A stretch of 5,305 nucleotides of DNA from G039029935 sp039029935 (GTDB lineage Bacteria; Chloroflexota; Anaerolineae; Caldilineales; Caldilineaceae), in assembly GCA_039029935.1 (NCBI GenBank), contig JBCCFC010000983.1:1-5305 (forward strand). The letters run 5' to 3'. Position 1 is the stretch's first letter. Each line of letters begins with the position of its first letter. A program made the position numbers and the translations under genes. Of the stretch, positions 4,871-5,305 are shown piece by piece. The notes beneath the pieces were generated by a model. The model was not told where the DNA came from. It made no database searches and was given only the letters and a program-made list of their open reading frames with translations.

Positions 4871-5305
4871 CGCTTAAGTTTACACGAATGGTTATCGACC
4901 ATATCGGCTGGGTCACGGCGAGTCAACAGCAACTGACGATGCAGGGCGAGATTGAACCGCTTCATAGACATGAGGACACATCCCCAACAACGGTGTCTGT
5001 CCATCAAATTATGCATAACCTTTGTCGGCAACTGCTGCCCGATACGTCGCGACCCGTTACATACTCGACCGAGGACATGATTGCCATGCTGACAAGCCAT
5101 CTGGCACACTATCCCCATATGATTGTGGTTGATAATTTGGAAACAGTGACAGACTACCATACGTTACTGCCTGTCTTGCAACGACTGACAATTTTTGCTC
5201 ACGTCACGAGAGCAGTTACGTGGTTCGGGTACAATCTTTAATTATACAGTGCCCCTGCTTTCTGAAACCGATTCATTGACCTTAATTCGCCAAGAGGCAA
5301 CACAC
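4867..5305 (+). pseudogene. NB-ARC/STAND-type ATPase fragment, 5'-truncated and frameshifted
   Basis: The frame from the stop at 4864-4866 to 5190 reads FTLKFTRMVIDHIGWVTASQ, then further residues including the Walker B motif HMIVVDNLETV (catalytic-type Asp at 5131-5133) and TDYHTLLPVLQRL. In that frame the homology then ends and a TAA follows at 5239-5241. Shifting to the next frame at about 5195 restores it: LLTSREQLRGSGTIFNYTVP, then LLSETDSLTLIRQEATH, running off the window. These are the sensor TSR and following helix of NB-ARC domains. A one-base insertion in the T-run at 5192-5196, or a two-base loss just before it, explains the switch. There is no Walker A P-loop in any frame between the IS end and 4888, so the 5' part is lost. 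Intact relatives are ATPase switches of multidomain signalling or defence proteins. This copy should be dead. Confidence 0.75.

Noticed and set aside
5262..5280. Similarity of GAAACCGATTCATTGAC here to the left arm of the hairpin at 1-18
   Set aside because: Here it lies in the conserved LSETDSLT coding stretch of the NB-ARC fragment, no inverted partner follows, and one such near-match of this length is about what chance allows in 5.3 kb.
1..5305. tRNA, rRNA, riboswitch, or a complete defence or novel multi-gene system
   Set aside because: No cloverleaf, rRNA-like sequence or conserved riboswitch core was recognised, and the only defence-like gene is a truncated, frameshifted remnant.

Overview
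The window looks like chromosomal DNA of a free-living bacterium with moderate base composition. The genes are spaced apart rather than packed into operons. The reading frames judged real have an AAGGA/AAGGAG-type (transposase: GGAGG) Shine-Dalgarno sequence 5-7 nt before an ATG. The NB-ARC fragment, the short GTCGGTA-like intergenic repeats, the YceI lipoprotein and the SigZ-like sigma factor together remind me of Chloroflexota genomes. That is an impression from protein style, not a demonstrated assignment.

Layout, left to right. Positions 1-33 are a perfect 15-bp hairpin downstream of a minus-strand gene (85-978) for a secreted lipoprotein with a low-complexity acidic linker and a C-terminal YceI domain. 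A 229-bp divergent intergenic region separates it from a plus-strand classical SDR oxidoreductase (1208-2041). The SDR converges on a minus-strand six-helix HdeD/DUF308 membrane protein (2258-2830). The gap between these two genes is filled by two short-period tandem arrays: four and a half 23-bp units on the left and about eleven 8-bp units on the right. The arrays are related to each other in inverted orientation, so each convergent transcript would end in GTCGGTA-like repeats.

The right third is degraded and mobile. A SigZ-like extracytoplasmic sigma factor gene starts at 3086. It carries an in-frame TAG at 3320-3322 and is cut off at 3430 by an ISAs1-family insertion sequence (3431-4832). 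The IS has clear 18-bp inverted ends and an apparently intact DDE transposase on the minus strand. The DNA beyond its right end is not the rest of the sigma gene, and there is no target-site duplication. Instead there is a short degenerate stretch resembling the 8-bp array, then a 5'-truncated NB-ARC/STAND ATPase fragment. That fragment keeps its Walker B and sensor-like TSR motifs but lacks a Walker A, and it contains a frameshift near 5191-5197. The simplest reading is a deletion or recombination at the IS that fused two unrelated loci, both now pseudogenes.

I see no complete novel system, tRNA, rRNA or CRISPR array. The features most worth follow-up are the mirrored repeat arrays between the convergent genes, the IS junction without a target duplication, and the doubly broken sigma factor and NB-ARC genes on either side of it.
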